DNA of 64,000 nt. It comes from Chitinophagaceae bacterium. GTDB lineage: Bacteria; Bacteroidota; Bacteroidia; Chitinophagales; Chitinophagaceae. Both the position numbers and the translations under genes were made by a program. Positions within the stretch are counted from its first letter, which is position 1, and each line of letters begins with the position of its first letter. Positions 6,558 to 16,576 of the stretch are shown here, in pieces. The notes below the pieces were generated by a model. It saw only the letters and a program-made list of their open reading frames with translations. It was not told the origin of the DNA and did no database searches. The DNA lies in assembly GCA_004173235.1 (NCBI GenBank), contig SEAC01000002.1, forward strand, positions 124,001 to 188,000, written 5' to 3'.

Positions 6558-9500
6558 TTAGCGCGCCTTCACCGGCATCTTCGGCTTCGGCACCTTCGCG
6601 GGCGGATTGGCGCGCAGCTGCTCCAGCACGATCTGGATCGCCTTGTCGAGTTGCGGGTCCTTGCCGGCAATGACGTCGGCGGGCCACTGCTCCACCTCCA
6701 CGTCGGGCGGGGTGCCCACGTTTTCGATGCCGAAGCCTTTCTCGTCGAAGAAGCCCACGTTGGGGGCGGTGACCACGCCGCCGTCGATGAACGAAGGATA
6801 GCCGAGCACGCCCACGAGGCCGCCCCAGGTGGTCTTGCCTACGATCGTGCCGAGCTTCGCCTGGCGGAAGAGGAAGGGCAGGTAGTCGCCGCCCGAGCCG
6901 GCCGTTTCATCGATCAGCATCACCTTCGGCCCTTGTATCGATGCGTTGGGCGCCTTCTGGTCGCGGCCATAGCGGTAGCGCCAGTACGACTGCACCGGCC
7001 GCTTCAGCAGGTCGATGTAGTAGTCGGCGAGCTGCCCGCCGCCATTGAAGCGTTCGTCTACGATGATGCCCGCGCGGTTTGCCTGCGGAAAGAAGTAGCG
7101 TTTGAAATATTCATGACCCAGCGCGGCCGTGTTGGGCACATACACGTAGGCCACCTGGCCGTTGGTTGCCGCATCTACCTTGCGCATGTTGCCTTCCACC
7201 CAGTCGCGGTTGCGCAGCGCCGTTTCACTGGCCACGGGCACCACTTTCACGATGCGCGTGTTGGCCCCATCGGCAGAAGAAGCAACAGTCAGGGTCACGA
7301 TCTTGTCGGCGGTATTTTCGAAATAACTATAAAAGTTCTTGTCGGCGGTTACATCGGCGCCATTCACTTTCAGGATGTAGTCGCCCACCTGCACGTTCAC
7401 GCCCGGCTCGGTGAGCGGCGAACGCAGTTCGGGTGTCCAGTTGAGGCCGCCATAGATCTTGCGGATGCGGTAGCGGTTGTTGGCGGTTTCATAATCCGCA
7501 CCCAGCAATCCTCCCGGAACAAACTCGGGGTTGGCGCGACGGTCGCCCGCGGCATCAAAGCGATGATGGCCTACCGACAGCTCGCTGAACATCCACTGCA
7601 TCACGCGGTACAGGTCGTTGGTGCTCGCCACGTCGGGGAGGAGTGCCTCGTACTTTTTCTTCATCGCCACCCAGTTAACGCCGTGCATATTGGGGTCGTA
7701 GAAGAAGTCGCGGTTCACGCGCCATGCTTCGTTGAAGATGTTCTTCCACTCTTCTTTCGGGTTGATCTTCACCTGTATCGCCGATGTGTTGATCATAGAC
7801 TCGGGCGTTGCTTTTTGTCCCGTTGCCGCAATGCCCCACTTGCCTTTCGTTACAAAGAGCGTCTTCTCTCCTTTGGCTGCAATGTTGTATCCATCGGCGG
7901 GCATGATCGCTTCTTCCTTGCGCTTCTTCAGGCTATACAGATTCAGCATCGTGGGGCCCGAGTTGTGCGGCGTTGCAGCGAGGTAAAAGAGCTCGCCTTC
8001 CTTTACGGTTGCCAGCGAGCGGTAGCGTCCCTTGGGCAGCGGGAAGGCAACGATGCGGTTCTGGATGCCGTCCCAGTCGATGCGTAGCTTCGTGCGCACG
8101 GAGTCGGCCTTGTAGGGCGCTTTGCTGGCGGTGGTGTCGCCGGATGTTTCGTTTTCGTTCTCTTTTGCGAGAGGTGAAGGCACGCTCTTTTGCAGCGTGA
8201 CGAGATAGATGGCGTTGGTGGATTCCATGTCGTTGTTCGATTGGTCGAACCAGTTTACAATGGGACCCGCATCGGTGCTTGCCAGCAGGTAGAGGTATTT
8301 ACCCGAAGGATCAAAGACGGGCTCGCTCACGCTGGAGAGCGCGTCGCTCATGGGCATCGATTTGTTGTCGTTGAACGAGTAGATCCAGGCGCGTTCGAAG
8401 TTCGTTTCGGTGATGGTGGTATAGGCAAGGTGGCTCGCATCGGCCGACCAGCTGCCAAAGAGGTCGCGGAAGGTGCCGGGCACAAACTGCGTGTCTTCAC
8501 CGATCTTCTGCACCTTGCCGCTGGCGAGGTCGGCAACATACAGCCGTCGTCCATTATCCACGAAGGCCACCTTCTTGCTGTCGGGCGACCAATGCGGCGC
8601 ACTGTAGAAGCCCGAGCCCGCAAGCGCGATGGCCTGCACTTCGCCGCTGCCGTCCTGCGCGCGCACATGCAGTGCATACTCGCCGGATGCATCGCTGAAG
8701 TAAGCTATGAGCTTGCCGTTGGGTGACCACGCCGGTTCGAGTTCGTGCACACCGGGCGTGTTGGTGAGGTTGAACACGTCGCCCTTCTGTGCGGGCAGCG
8801 TGAGAATTTCGCCGCGGTAGTCCATCACCACGCGGGCGCCGGAAGGCGAGATGTCGCCACCGCGGATGTATTGGTCGCCTTTTACAAAACGTTCGCGCTG
8901 GTCGAGCAGGTCGGCGGCGATGCCTACTTTGATGCGCGTGGGTTTGCCGGATGCGGTATTGTAGATATACAGGTAGCCTGCCTGGGCGAAGACGAGGTCG
9001 TCGGCCGTTCCTTCGAGGCTCGACACGGGGAAGTCTTTGTATTGCGTGAGGGCAGTTACCGACTTTGCCGCCACGTCGTAACGATAGAGGTTGAATTCGC
9101 CGTCGCGGTCGCTGCGGAAGTAGACGCTGTTGCCTTTCCAAACAGGCTTCGAGTCGTTGCTTCCGCCCTTCGGCTTCGGTATTTCAACAACGCTGTGGTT
9201 GCGCGTATCGTAGAGCCAGATGCGCGACATGGTGCCGCCGCGGTAGTTCTTCCACTGCTCAAAGCGGTCGGGGATGGTGGTGTAGGCGATGCTGTTGCCG
9301 TCGGGGCTGTACGATGCCCAGAAGGCATTGGGTATGGGCAGCTGCCGCTCGGCTCCGGTGCTGATGTCGACGGTGAACAGCTGGTAGTAGCGCGTGGTGA
9401 ATGATGCGCGCTGCGATGCAAAGAGGATCTTCTTTCCATCGGGCGAAAAGTCGCGCACGAGGTCGGCCCCGGGGTGCCACGTGAGGCGCCGCGGTACGCC

Positions 9501-9809
9501 GCCTGCTACGGGCACAACGAACACATCGGTGTTGCCGTCGTATTGGGCGGTGAAGGCGATCATCGATCCGTCGGGCGAGAACACCGGGTTAGACTCGGCG
9601 CCTTCGCTTACCGTAATTCTACGGGGATACGATCCGTCGCGGTTGGCCACCCAGAGGTCTTCGGCATAGATGAAGGCGATGGCGTTCTTGCTGATGGCGG
9701 GCTGCCAGAGCAGACGCGTGTCGGTGGTATTCTGTGCGCCGGCTGCGAGGGCAGCCATCATACAAAGCAGTGCCGGGAGCGCCCGGCGTTGGAAGCGGTT
9801 CATGTGCAA
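6558..9809 (-). CDS. Tricorn protease homolog (PD40 beta-propeller, PDZ, S41 peptidase)
   Basis: Repeated FSPDGKKI-type blades, PDZ region, IIVDERFNGGGQLADY and DETAGSGGDYLPFLFRQAKLGTIVGKTTWGG. Confidence 0.93.
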   Translation of the reverse strand: MHMNRFQRRALPALLCMMAALAAGAQNTTDTRLLWQPAISKNAIAFIYAEDLWVANRDGSYPRRITVSEGAESNPVFSPDGSMIAFTAQYDGNTDVFVVPVAGGVPRRLTWHPGADLVRDFSPDGKKILFASQRASFTTRYYQLFTVDISTGAERQLPIPNAFWASYSPDGNSIAYTTIPDRFEQWKNYRGGTMSRIWLYDTRNHSVVEIPKPKGGSNDSKPVWKGNSVYFRSDRDGEFNLYRYDVAAKSVTALTQYKDFPVSSLEGTADDLVFAQAGYLYIYNTASGKPTRIKVGIAADLLDQRERFVKGDQYIRGGDISPSGARVVMDYRGEILTLPAQKGDVFNLTNTPGVHELEPAWSPNGKLIAYFSDASGEYALHVRAQDGSGEVQAIALAGSGFYSAPHWSPDSKKVAFVDNGRRLYVADLASGKVQKIGEDTQFVPGTFRDLFGSWSADASHLAYTTITETNFERAWIYSFNDNKSMPMSDALSSVSEPVFDPSGKYLYLLASTDAGPIVNWFDQSNNDMESTNAIYLVTLQKSVPSPLAKENENETSGDTTASKAPYKADSVRTKLRIDWDGIQNRIVAFPLPKGRYRSLATVKEGELFYLAATPHNSGPTMLNLYSLKKRKEEAIMPADGYNIAAKGEKTLFVTKGKWGIAATGQKATPESMINTSAIQVKINPKEEWKNIFNEAWRVNRDFFYDPNMHGVNWVAMKKKYEALLPDVASTNDLYRVMQWMFSELSVGHHRFDAAGDRRANPEFVPGGLLGADYETANNRYRIRKIYGGLNWTPELRSPLTEPGVNVQVGDYILKVNGADVTADKNFYSYFENTADKIVTLTVASSADGANTRIVKVVPVASETALRNRDWVEGNMRKVDAATNGQVAYVYVPNTAALGHEYFKRYFFPQANRAGIIVDERFNGGGQLADYYIDLLKRPVQSYWRYRYGRDQKAPNASIQGPKVMLIDETAGSGGDYLPFLFRQAKLGTIVGKTTWGGLVGVLGYPSFIDGGVVTAPNVGFFDEKGFGIENVGTPPDVEVEQWPADVIAGKDPQLDKAIQIVLEQLRANPPAKVPKPKMPVKAR

Positions 9810-9979
9810 TCAGTTTTGGGGCCCGTGCCTTCAGCCGGTGCCGGTGGTGGGATGGGTTTTGGCCGGGAAGTAAAGTACGCTGTTGCCGGGAGAAAAGGAA
9901 ATGCGGCGGAAGGGATTGTGTTCGAATGAAAAATGTAATTTGAGGCGGGTGGCTGCCGCGCCGTACTAACCAATTGGTT

Positions 9980-10636
9980 ATGCATTCTTACCGACTCTTA
10001 TACCATTCACTGGCTTTCGTTGCGCTGCTGTTGCTGGCCAGTGTTTTAGCGTGCACCGGCAAGGGCGCATCCTCTAAGGCGGGCGGGCGTGATGTGCATG
10101 ACGCACAAAAGGGTTCCGTTTCCAGAACGGTGCTGCTGCTTCCGTTAGGTACGTTTTCAAAACCCGACGCCCTTCGGCTCCAGCAGCGGTTGCAGGCGGT
10201 ATGCGGGTCCGTGCGTCTTCTTCCTTCCGAACCGCTGCCGCGTAGCGCCTGGTATGCGCCGCGGCAGCGCTTCCGCGCCGATTCGCTCATTCACCAGATG
10301 GCTCGGCGCGCGCGTCCGGGCGAGGTATATATCGGAGTTACAGACCGGGATATCAGCAGCACGAAAAACGGGATTGCCGATTGGGGGATCATGGGCTTGG
10401 GCTACCGCCCGGGCCCAGCTTGCGTCGTATCTACGTTTCGACTGCATAACCGCAGCCGGCAGGAAGAATTCTTTAAGGTAGCGATTCACGAGCTCGGTCA
10501 CACCGTTGGGCTGCCCCACTGCCCCGTGCGCACCTGCTTCATGCGTGATGCGGAAGGGCGTAATCCTACCGGTGAGGAGAAAGAGTTTTGTGCCGGCTGC
10601 AGAAGCAGGTTGATTGCGCAGGGTTGGCGGCTCTGA
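9980..10636 (+). CDS. Archaemetzincin-like metallopeptidase, predicted lipoprotein
   Basis: Lipobox-like LLASVLAC; HELGHTVGLPHCPVRTCFM...CAGC archaemetzincin zinc motif. Confidence 0.85.
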   Translation: MHSYRLLYHSLAFVALLLLASVLACTGKGASSKAGGRDVHDAQKGSVSRTVLLLPLGTFSKPDALRLQQRLQAVCGSVRLLPSEPLPRSAWYAPRQRFRADSLIHQMARRARPGEVYIGVTDRDISSTKNGIADWGIMGLGYRPGPACVVSTFRLHNRSRQEEFFKVAIHELGHTVGLPHCPVRTCFMRDAEGRNPTGEEKEFCAGCRSRLIAQGWRL

Positions 10637-10737
10637 GCGCTGCCGTCAAAAGCAATCGTACGAAGTGCCCTCGTCGGTATAGTCTGTGATCATCCAGCGT
10701 TATCCACGACAAATCTGACGTGCATGACTGCTGAATA

Positions 10738-13236
10738 TCAATAGGTGAACGTCACCCCGGCACCGGGTCCCATGTCGCTGTCATAGTGCGTCGAAAGTGC
10801 CAGCCATTTACTGACAACATAACGACATCCAAACATATACTCCTTATCCGTGTTGCCCATCAGGTTGAAACGCAAGCGCGATGTTATGGGAATATCTTCC
10901 CGGGTCAACTGAAAGCGAAAATTTCCTTTGCCGTCTACGCGGGCGTCTGCCAGAAAGAGGAACGGGGTAAGGTATTGTACACCTACCGTGAATGTGCTGC
11001 GGTTCGCTTTGTCGCTTACCTGACCAAATAGATTTTTTTCTTCTGCCTCGGCTTCTTTCGGAGAGTCGTACTTTTTATGATGGTAGTCGTAGCCAATGTA
11101 AGGAAACCACCACTGGTTCACACCCATATAGCGGCCGAAGGCGATTTCGGTTTCATAGCCATGATGGGCACGGGTGCCTACATGCCAGATGCCCTGCAGC
11201 GCGTACCGGTTTGAAGAGAGCATTGCCTCGCCATCACTACCGTTGCTTTCCAATCCCACCCGTGCCATCAGGTGCAGCATGTTGTTGTCGTGGCGGAACA
11301 TACGCGCGGCCATCAAACTGTCCGGCAGGTCCGGGTTCGGTGCTTTTTCCGGGTTTTCGAACACGCGGCCCATACCGGCCATCATGTGAAAGAGTATGTG
11401 GCAATGAAAGAACCAGCTGCCTTCCTGGTTGGCGGCAAACTCTATCGTATCGCTCTCCATGGGCATTACGTCGATGACATTTTTGAGGGGAGCATAGTCT
11501 CCCTGGCTGTTGATCACCCGAAAGTCGTGACCGTGCAGGTGCATCGGGTGCCGCATCATTGAATTGTTAGTAATAATCACGCGCACGTTTTCTCCTTGTT
11601 GGATGAGGATGCGATCGGCTTCATTCACGGTTTTGTTGTTCAGCGTCCAAACGTAGCGGTTCATGTTACCGGTGAGCTGGAAGTGCAGGGTTTTTACAGG
11701 CCCGTCGGCAAGGGCAGTTGATTGCGGCGCGCGCAGCATGCCGTAGTTGAGCGTTACAAGCTCAGGATCATAGCCAGTATGTGTTGTGTCTACGAGTTCG
11801 GGATACATCACCGAGTTCATATCCATCTGTTGCAAGCTCATCTTCATCCCCATGTCATTCATGGTGCCGTCGGTGTTCATCATATCGTTCATCATCTTCA
11901 TTCCCGCGAAGTAATTCAGCCGGCCCATGTGCGGCGCTGGTTGTTTCGTTCCCTCGCCGATCCATAGCGACGATGCGCCCGTTCGGTCTTCCGATGTAGC
12001 GCGGAACTCGTAGCTGCCCGCAGCAGGAACAACCACGCGCAGGTCATAAGTCTCTGCAGGTGCAATGATCAGACGGTCCACTTCTACTGGTGTTACGTCG
12101 TTGCCATCGTTGCCCACAACTTCGATTTTGCCACCCGCCCACCTGAGCCAGAAATAGGTGGAGGCTCCTGCATTCACCACGTGGAGTGTCACGGTGTCGC
12201 CGGCACGGAAGTTCCCGCCGTGCATCTCCGGTTTGCCGTTGACCAAAAAGCGCTCATAGTAATTGTCGCTCACGTCCATCGCTTTCATGCGCTTCCATTC
12301 GTTCGTCAGTTTCGTTTTGAAGTGCCCTTCGCGGATCGCTTCGGAGTAGCTTTGCGTACTTTGTTTTTTGATAGCAAACCAGTCGTTTCCGGTACGCAGG
12401 CGTCGCTGGGTTTGCATCGGTTGCTCATCCGCCCATTCGCTTAACACAACTTGCACATGGTTTTGTCCCTTTGCTACCGCACTCAAGGCATTCGGCACAG
12501 CACCCCGCTTCCTGAACACGAGCATCCCATACATGCCTTGCTGCTCTTGCAGCGCTGTGTGCGAATGATACCAATAGGTGCCGTTCTGCACAACACGGAA
12601 CTTATAAAGATGCGCCTCGCCAGGACCTATGCCTTTCGTGGTGAGATACGGTACGCCGTCGAAACGGTTGGGTAAAATCACGCCATGCCAGTGCAGGGAT
12701 GTTTCTTCCTTTTCCAGTTGATTGTGCAGCCAGATCTCCGCGGTATCACCTTCTGTGAACTCAAGCGTTGGTGCAGGCAATTTTCCATTCACGGCATAGG
12801 CATGCCGCCGCTTGCCCGTGTAGTTCACCATCGTGTCGGTTACGAAGAGATGATACACTACCGTTTTTCCGGGAGCAAGGTTCACCGACTCTGGCACGTA
12901 TGCTTCGTTGGTAGTGTCAGCAATGACGTTCTGCGCTTCTACAGCTGCTTCGGTTTCATCCTGCATGTCTGGCATTGGATCCCGGTGTTCCGGTTGCTTT
13001 ACGGGACGGGTGGGCTTTGGCTTCGCGGGCCTGGGCTTAGGCTTCAGAGCCGCTATACGAACGGTCCTTTTCTCCAAGGGCATTCCGCACTTGGGGCAGG
13101 TGCCGGGCCGCTCGCGCTGCACTTCCGGGTGCATTGGACATTGGTAGATCACTCTTGTCGATTGAGCAGAAGTTACAGAGACGGACATTAACCCCGAAGA
13201 CAAACTAAGGAAGAACACCAGCCAGAATTTCATCAC
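10738..13236 (-). CDS. Multicopper oxidase with N-terminal heavy-metal-binding motif and C-terminal CopB-like extension
   Basis: YQCPMHPEVQRERPGTCPKCGMPL; LHWHGVILPN, YWYHSHTALQ, HPMHLHGHDFRV, FHCHILFHMMAGM copper motifs; tail GYETEIAFGRYMGVNQWWFPYIGYDYHH... Confidence 0.92.
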   Translation of the reverse strand: MMKFWLVFFLSLSSGLMSVSVTSAQSTRVIYQCPMHPEVQRERPGTCPKCGMPLEKRTVRIAALKPKPRPAKPKPTRPVKQPEHRDPMPDMQDETEAAVEAQNVIADTTNEAYVPESVNLAPGKTVVYHLFVTDTMVNYTGKRRHAYAVNGKLPAPTLEFTEGDTAEIWLHNQLEKEETSLHWHGVILPNRFDGVPYLTTKGIGPGEAHLYKFRVVQNGTYWYHSHTALQEQQGMYGMLVFRKRGAVPNALSAVAKGQNHVQVVLSEWADEQPMQTQRRLRTGNDWFAIKKQSTQSYSEAIREGHFKTKLTNEWKRMKAMDVSDNYYERFLVNGKPEMHGGNFRAGDTVTLHVVNAGASTYFWLRWAGGKIEVVGNDGNDVTPVEVDRLIIAPAETYDLRVVVPAAGSYEFRATSEDRTGASSLWIGEGTKQPAPHMGRLNYFAGMKMMNDMMNTDGTMNDMGMKMSLQQMDMNSVMYPELVDTTHTGYDPELVTLNYGMLRAPQSTALADGPVKTLHFQLTGNMNRYVWTLNNKTVNEADRILIQQGENVRVIITNNSMMRHPMHLHGHDFRVINSQGDYAPLKNVIDVMPMESDTIEFAANQEGSWFFHCHILFHMMAGMGRVFENPEKAPNPDLPDSLMAARMFRHDNNMLHLMARVGLESNGSDGEAMLSSNRYALQGIWHVGTRAHHGYETEIAFGRYMGVNQWWFPYIGYDYHHKKYDSPKEAEAEEKNLFGQVSDKANRSTFTVGVQYLTPFLFLADARVDGKGNFRFQLTREDIPITSRLRFNLMGNTDKEYMFGCRYVVSKWLALSTHYDSDMGPGAGVTFTY

Positions 13237-13260
13237 ATTGTATTTGCGTAAAAAAGGTCG

Positions 13261-13740
13261 TTATTGATTTTCTCCGAGCGTCGACTGCACCTGCCCGCAG
13301 GTCAACATCGCGTTGTTGTAGTAAGGATTGCGAATGTTCTTCTCCGCGCTTAGCCAGGTCGCTTTCTTCATTGGGCAATACTGCAGATACACGGGCGTGT
13401 CGGATAGCTTCACGTTGCGGGCAACTGCCGCCATGTTGGTAGAAAGATTGGCAAATGCGTTGCGTTGCTGCTGCAGGTTCTGAGTGGAAGCTATCCGGCT
13501 TGCATCTGCAGAGAGGATGCGGATGTTATCCTCCGAGATGACTTTCATATCGATTGTGTTAGCCACCTTTACAAAGTGGTCTGCGGCCGCACCAGCGTTC
13601 ACGGCATTTCCGGATACGAGTGCTTCTTTTAACTGAAGGTACGTGTCGAGCAGCCGGATCGGCGCCGTTCTGGAAGTGTCTTGTGCCATAGCGAAACCGC
13701 CAAAAACAAATGCTACGAGCGAAAGAATGATCCTCTTCAT
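13261..13740 (-). CDS. DUF3347 domain-containing periplasmic protein
   Basis: Signal peptide; VYLQYCPMKKATWLSAEKNIRNPYYNNAMLTCGQV. Confidence 0.85.
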   Translation of the reverse strand: MKRIILSLVAFVFGGFAMAQDTSRTAPIRLLDTYLQLKEALVSGNAVNAGAAADHFVKVANTIDMKVISEDNIRILSADASRIASTQNLQQQRNAFANLSTNMAAVARNVKLSDTPVYLQYCPMKKATWLSAEKNIRNPYYNNAMLTCGQVQSTLGENQ

Positions 13741-13776
13741 ATAGCGGGATTATAGTGATGGAAAAAATGTGGGAAA

Positions 13777-13989
13777 TTATCGGGCCAAAGGCTCGGCCTT
13801 GAAGCCTGCTTTCTGAACGATCTTGCACACCTCTTCGGCGGTCAACTCGTCCGTTTGGACCGTTAGCAGCCTGGCCGGGTTCTGCGTGTCGACCTGCCAG
13901 CTTGCGATACCCGTTTCTGCATTCAGGTGAGGAGTAACGGCACTGAGGCAACCGCTGCAATTGATATTCGTTTTGAATTGGTGTTTCAT
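13777..13989 (-). CDS. Heavy-metal-associated (HMA) domain copper chaperone-like protein
   Basis: MKHQFKTNINCSGCLSAVTPHLN; NCSGC metal motif. Confidence 0.85.
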   Translation of the reverse strand: MKHQFKTNINCSGCLSAVTPHLNAETGIASWQVDTQNPARLLTVQTDELTAEEVCKIVQKAGFKAEPLAR

Positions 13990-14069
13990 AATTGTTGTTT
14001 TGGGCAAAGCTCCTTCATCCAAGGGCCTGCACTGTCATAGAATTTTGTTTTTGACGTACACGTAATTGG

Positions 14070-16490
14070 TCACTGCCGTGCGGCTTTTAGCCTCAGGCTG
14101 TTGGCAACGACGCTTACGCTGCTCAGCGCCATCGCAGCACCTGCCATCATCGGGTTCAGCAGGAAGCCGTTGATGGGATAGAGCAGCCCGGCTGCGATGG
14201 GGATGCCAATCAGGTTATAGATGAACGCCCAGAACAGGTTCTGCCAGATGGTTCGTACAGTGAGCTTCGACAACCTCAGCGCTGTTGGAATGCGTTCCAG
14301 GTCGGAAGTGATGAGCGTCATTTTCGCTACATCCATTGCTATGTCGCTGCCTTTGCCCATTGCGATGCTTACATCGGCCTGAGCAAGCGCATGGCTGTCG
14401 TTGATGCCATCCCCGACCATGGCTACCACGCGGCCGCGCTGCTGCAGTTCTTTCACAAATGCTGCTTTATCGTGAGGCAGTGCCTCCGCTTTGAAATGCT
14501 CGATGCCGACAGTGCGGGCCACCGCCGCTGCCGTCTGCTGGTTGTCTCCGGTGTAGAGATACACGTCAATCCCGAGGCTTTTCAAGCGGCGCACTGCCGC
14601 CCCGGATGACGGCTTGATTGTATCCGCGATGCTAACGGCTGCCAGAACGCGACCCTCGGTGGCAAAGTAAATTACCGTTCTTGCGTCGGCCCGCTGCTGG
14701 TTACTCCACGTTTCTATCTGCCCTGGGAGTGCGATGCCATTTTCTGCAAGCAGTGCGGATGTTCCCGCAAAATACGTCCTGTTCTGGAACGACCCGCGAA
14801 CACCTGCCCCGGTGATAGAGGTTGCTTGTTGGATGTCCACCGGTTGCGCCGTGCCCTGTAGGCTTTGCGTGATTGCTTCTGCCAATGGGTGTTCCGATGC
14901 GCGCTCCAAGCTGAATAAGACGTTTCTGTGGTGTTGGGAGTCGTCGAGCCACAAAGCATCCACCACTTCCGGCTTCCCGGCCGTAATTGTCCCTGTTTTG
15001 TCCAGGACGATCGCATCGACCTTATGCGCGACCTCAAGAGCCTCAGCGTCCTTGATCAGGATGCCTTGCTCGGCTCCGCGACCCACACCCACCATAATGG
15101 CCGTAGGCGTGGCCAGGCCTAGCGCGCAGGGACAGGCGATCACCAGTACCGTTACAAGCGCAAGCAATCCCTGTGTGAGGCCGTTTTCGCCACCTAAGAT
15201 CCACCAGGCGGCGAAGGCCGCCAAAGCAATCCCAATCACCACAGGGACAAAAATGCCTGCGATTCGATCTACCAGCTTTTGCACGGGTGCTTTGGAGCCT
15301 TGTGCGTCCTGAACCATTCGGATGATCTGGGCCAGCAGCGTTTCGTCACCAACCTGCTCCGCAGCGAACTGGAAGCTGCCTTTCTGGTTGATAGTGCCGG
15401 CAAAAACTTTGGCTCCGTTGTGCTTCGCCACCGGTACGGGTTCGCCTGAGATCATGCTTTCGTCCACGTAGGATTCGCCTGCTATCACGGTCCCGTCGAC
15501 CGGGATCTTCTCGCCTGGCTTGACCAGCACGGTGTCGCCGACCTCCACTTTTTCAATGGGCACATCCATCATATGGCCACCGTTGTGCACTATGGTAACT
15601 GTCTTTGGCTGAAGTCCCATCAGTTTTTTGATGGCGGAGGAGGTGGAGGCTTTTGCTCCTTCTTCAAGGAGCTTACCCAGCAGGATGAATGCGATTACGA
15701 CGGCTGCTGCCTCGAAATACACGTGGGCATGCAACCCGCGCCGGTGCCAGAAGCCTGGGACCAACGTGTTGAAAACACTAAACGCGTATGCGATACCCGT
15801 GCTGAGGGCTACCAGGGTGTCCATATTCGCCGACCGGTGACGGGCCTGCTTCCAGGCATTGACAAAGAACTGGCGGCCGAAAATGAGCACGACTGGCGTC
15901 GCAAGGGCCCACATGATGTAATTCGCAAAGGGCAGGTTCATAAAGAACATACCGATCGCCACCAGTGGTATTGAAAGAGTAATGGACCAGGCCGTCCGCC
16001 GGCGCAGGGAGCGTAACTTTTCCCGGTGTAGATCTTCCAGGGCATCTTTGGCTTCTTTCGAATCTTCCACGACCAGGTCATATCCGATGGACTGGACGCT
16101 GGACTTGAGTTGTTCGGACGTAACAATCGTAGGCACATACTCCACCTTCACGGAGGCGTTTGCAAAGTTGACTGCAGCGTCAACGACGCCAGTCTGGGCC
16201 CTGATCATCGATTCGGTGCTGGCCGCGCAAGAGGCGCAACTCATACCGGTCACCGGAAAGGTCTGCTTCACGGTTTCGACATCGTAACCCAGGTCGCGGA
16301 TGGCCGCTACTGCCTGCACAACGGCCTCCTGGTCGTCTGCTTTGATGACAGCCTTGTGGTTGTTGAGTTCTACCCGGTGCTCTTTTATGCCGGGTACGGA
16401 GGCGAGGCCCTCATCCACAATGAGGGCACAATGCTCGCTTTCTACGCCTGCCAGCGGAAGCTCGATGGGCTTTTCAAATGATGTTGCCAT
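14070..16490 (-). CDS. copA: Copper-translocating P-type ATPase
   Basis: GMSCASCAAS HMA, CPCALGLATPTAI, DKTGTIT, GDGINDSHALAQADVSIAMG. Confidence 0.96.
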   Translation of the reverse strand: MATSFEKPIELPLAGVESEHCALIVDEGLASVPGIKEHRVELNNHKAVIKADDQEAVVQAVAAIRDLGYDVETVKQTFPVTGMSCASCAASTESMIRAQTGVVDAAVNFANASVKVEYVPTIVTSEQLKSSVQSIGYDLVVEDSKEAKDALEDLHREKLRSLRRRTAWSITLSIPLVAIGMFFMNLPFANYIMWALATPVVLIFGRQFFVNAWKQARHRSANMDTLVALSTGIAYAFSVFNTLVPGFWHRRGLHAHVYFEAAAVVIAFILLGKLLEEGAKASTSSAIKKLMGLQPKTVTIVHNGGHMMDVPIEKVEVGDTVLVKPGEKIPVDGTVIAGESYVDESMISGEPVPVAKHNGAKVFAGTINQKGSFQFAAEQVGDETLLAQIIRMVQDAQGSKAPVQKLVDRIAGIFVPVVIGIALAAFAAWWILGGENGLTQGLLALVTVLVIACPCALGLATPTAIMVGVGRGAEQGILIKDAEALEVAHKVDAIVLDKTGTITAGKPEVVDALWLDDSQHHRNVLFSLERASEHPLAEAITQSLQGTAQPVDIQQATSITGAGVRGSFQNRTYFAGTSALLAENGIALPGQIETWSNQQRADARTVIYFATEGRVLAAVSIADTIKPSSGAAVRRLKSLGIDVYLYTGDNQQTAAAVARTVGIEHFKAEALPHDKAAFVKELQQRGRVVAMVGDGINDSHALAQADVSIAMGKGSDIAMDVAKMTLITSDLERIPTALRLSKLTVRTIWQNLFWAFIYNLIGIPIAAGLLYPINGFLLNPMMAGAAMALSSVSVVANSLRLKAARQ

Positions 16491-16576
16491 AGCGGTGATT
16501 TAACCCCACAAAGGTGAATCCAGTTAGAGCAGCTGGAGGTACATCCTGATGGCAGACTTGTATACTTAATTGTTGA

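Noticed and set aside
6465-8087. 540-aa + strand ORF
   Set aside because: Antisense to the tricorn protease; begins inside the heptad repeat element
10650-10720. Peptide-like minus-strand fragment RWMITDYTDEGTSYDCF*
   Set aside because: Reads like a protein C-terminus but only about 17 codons follow an in-frame stop; too short to call
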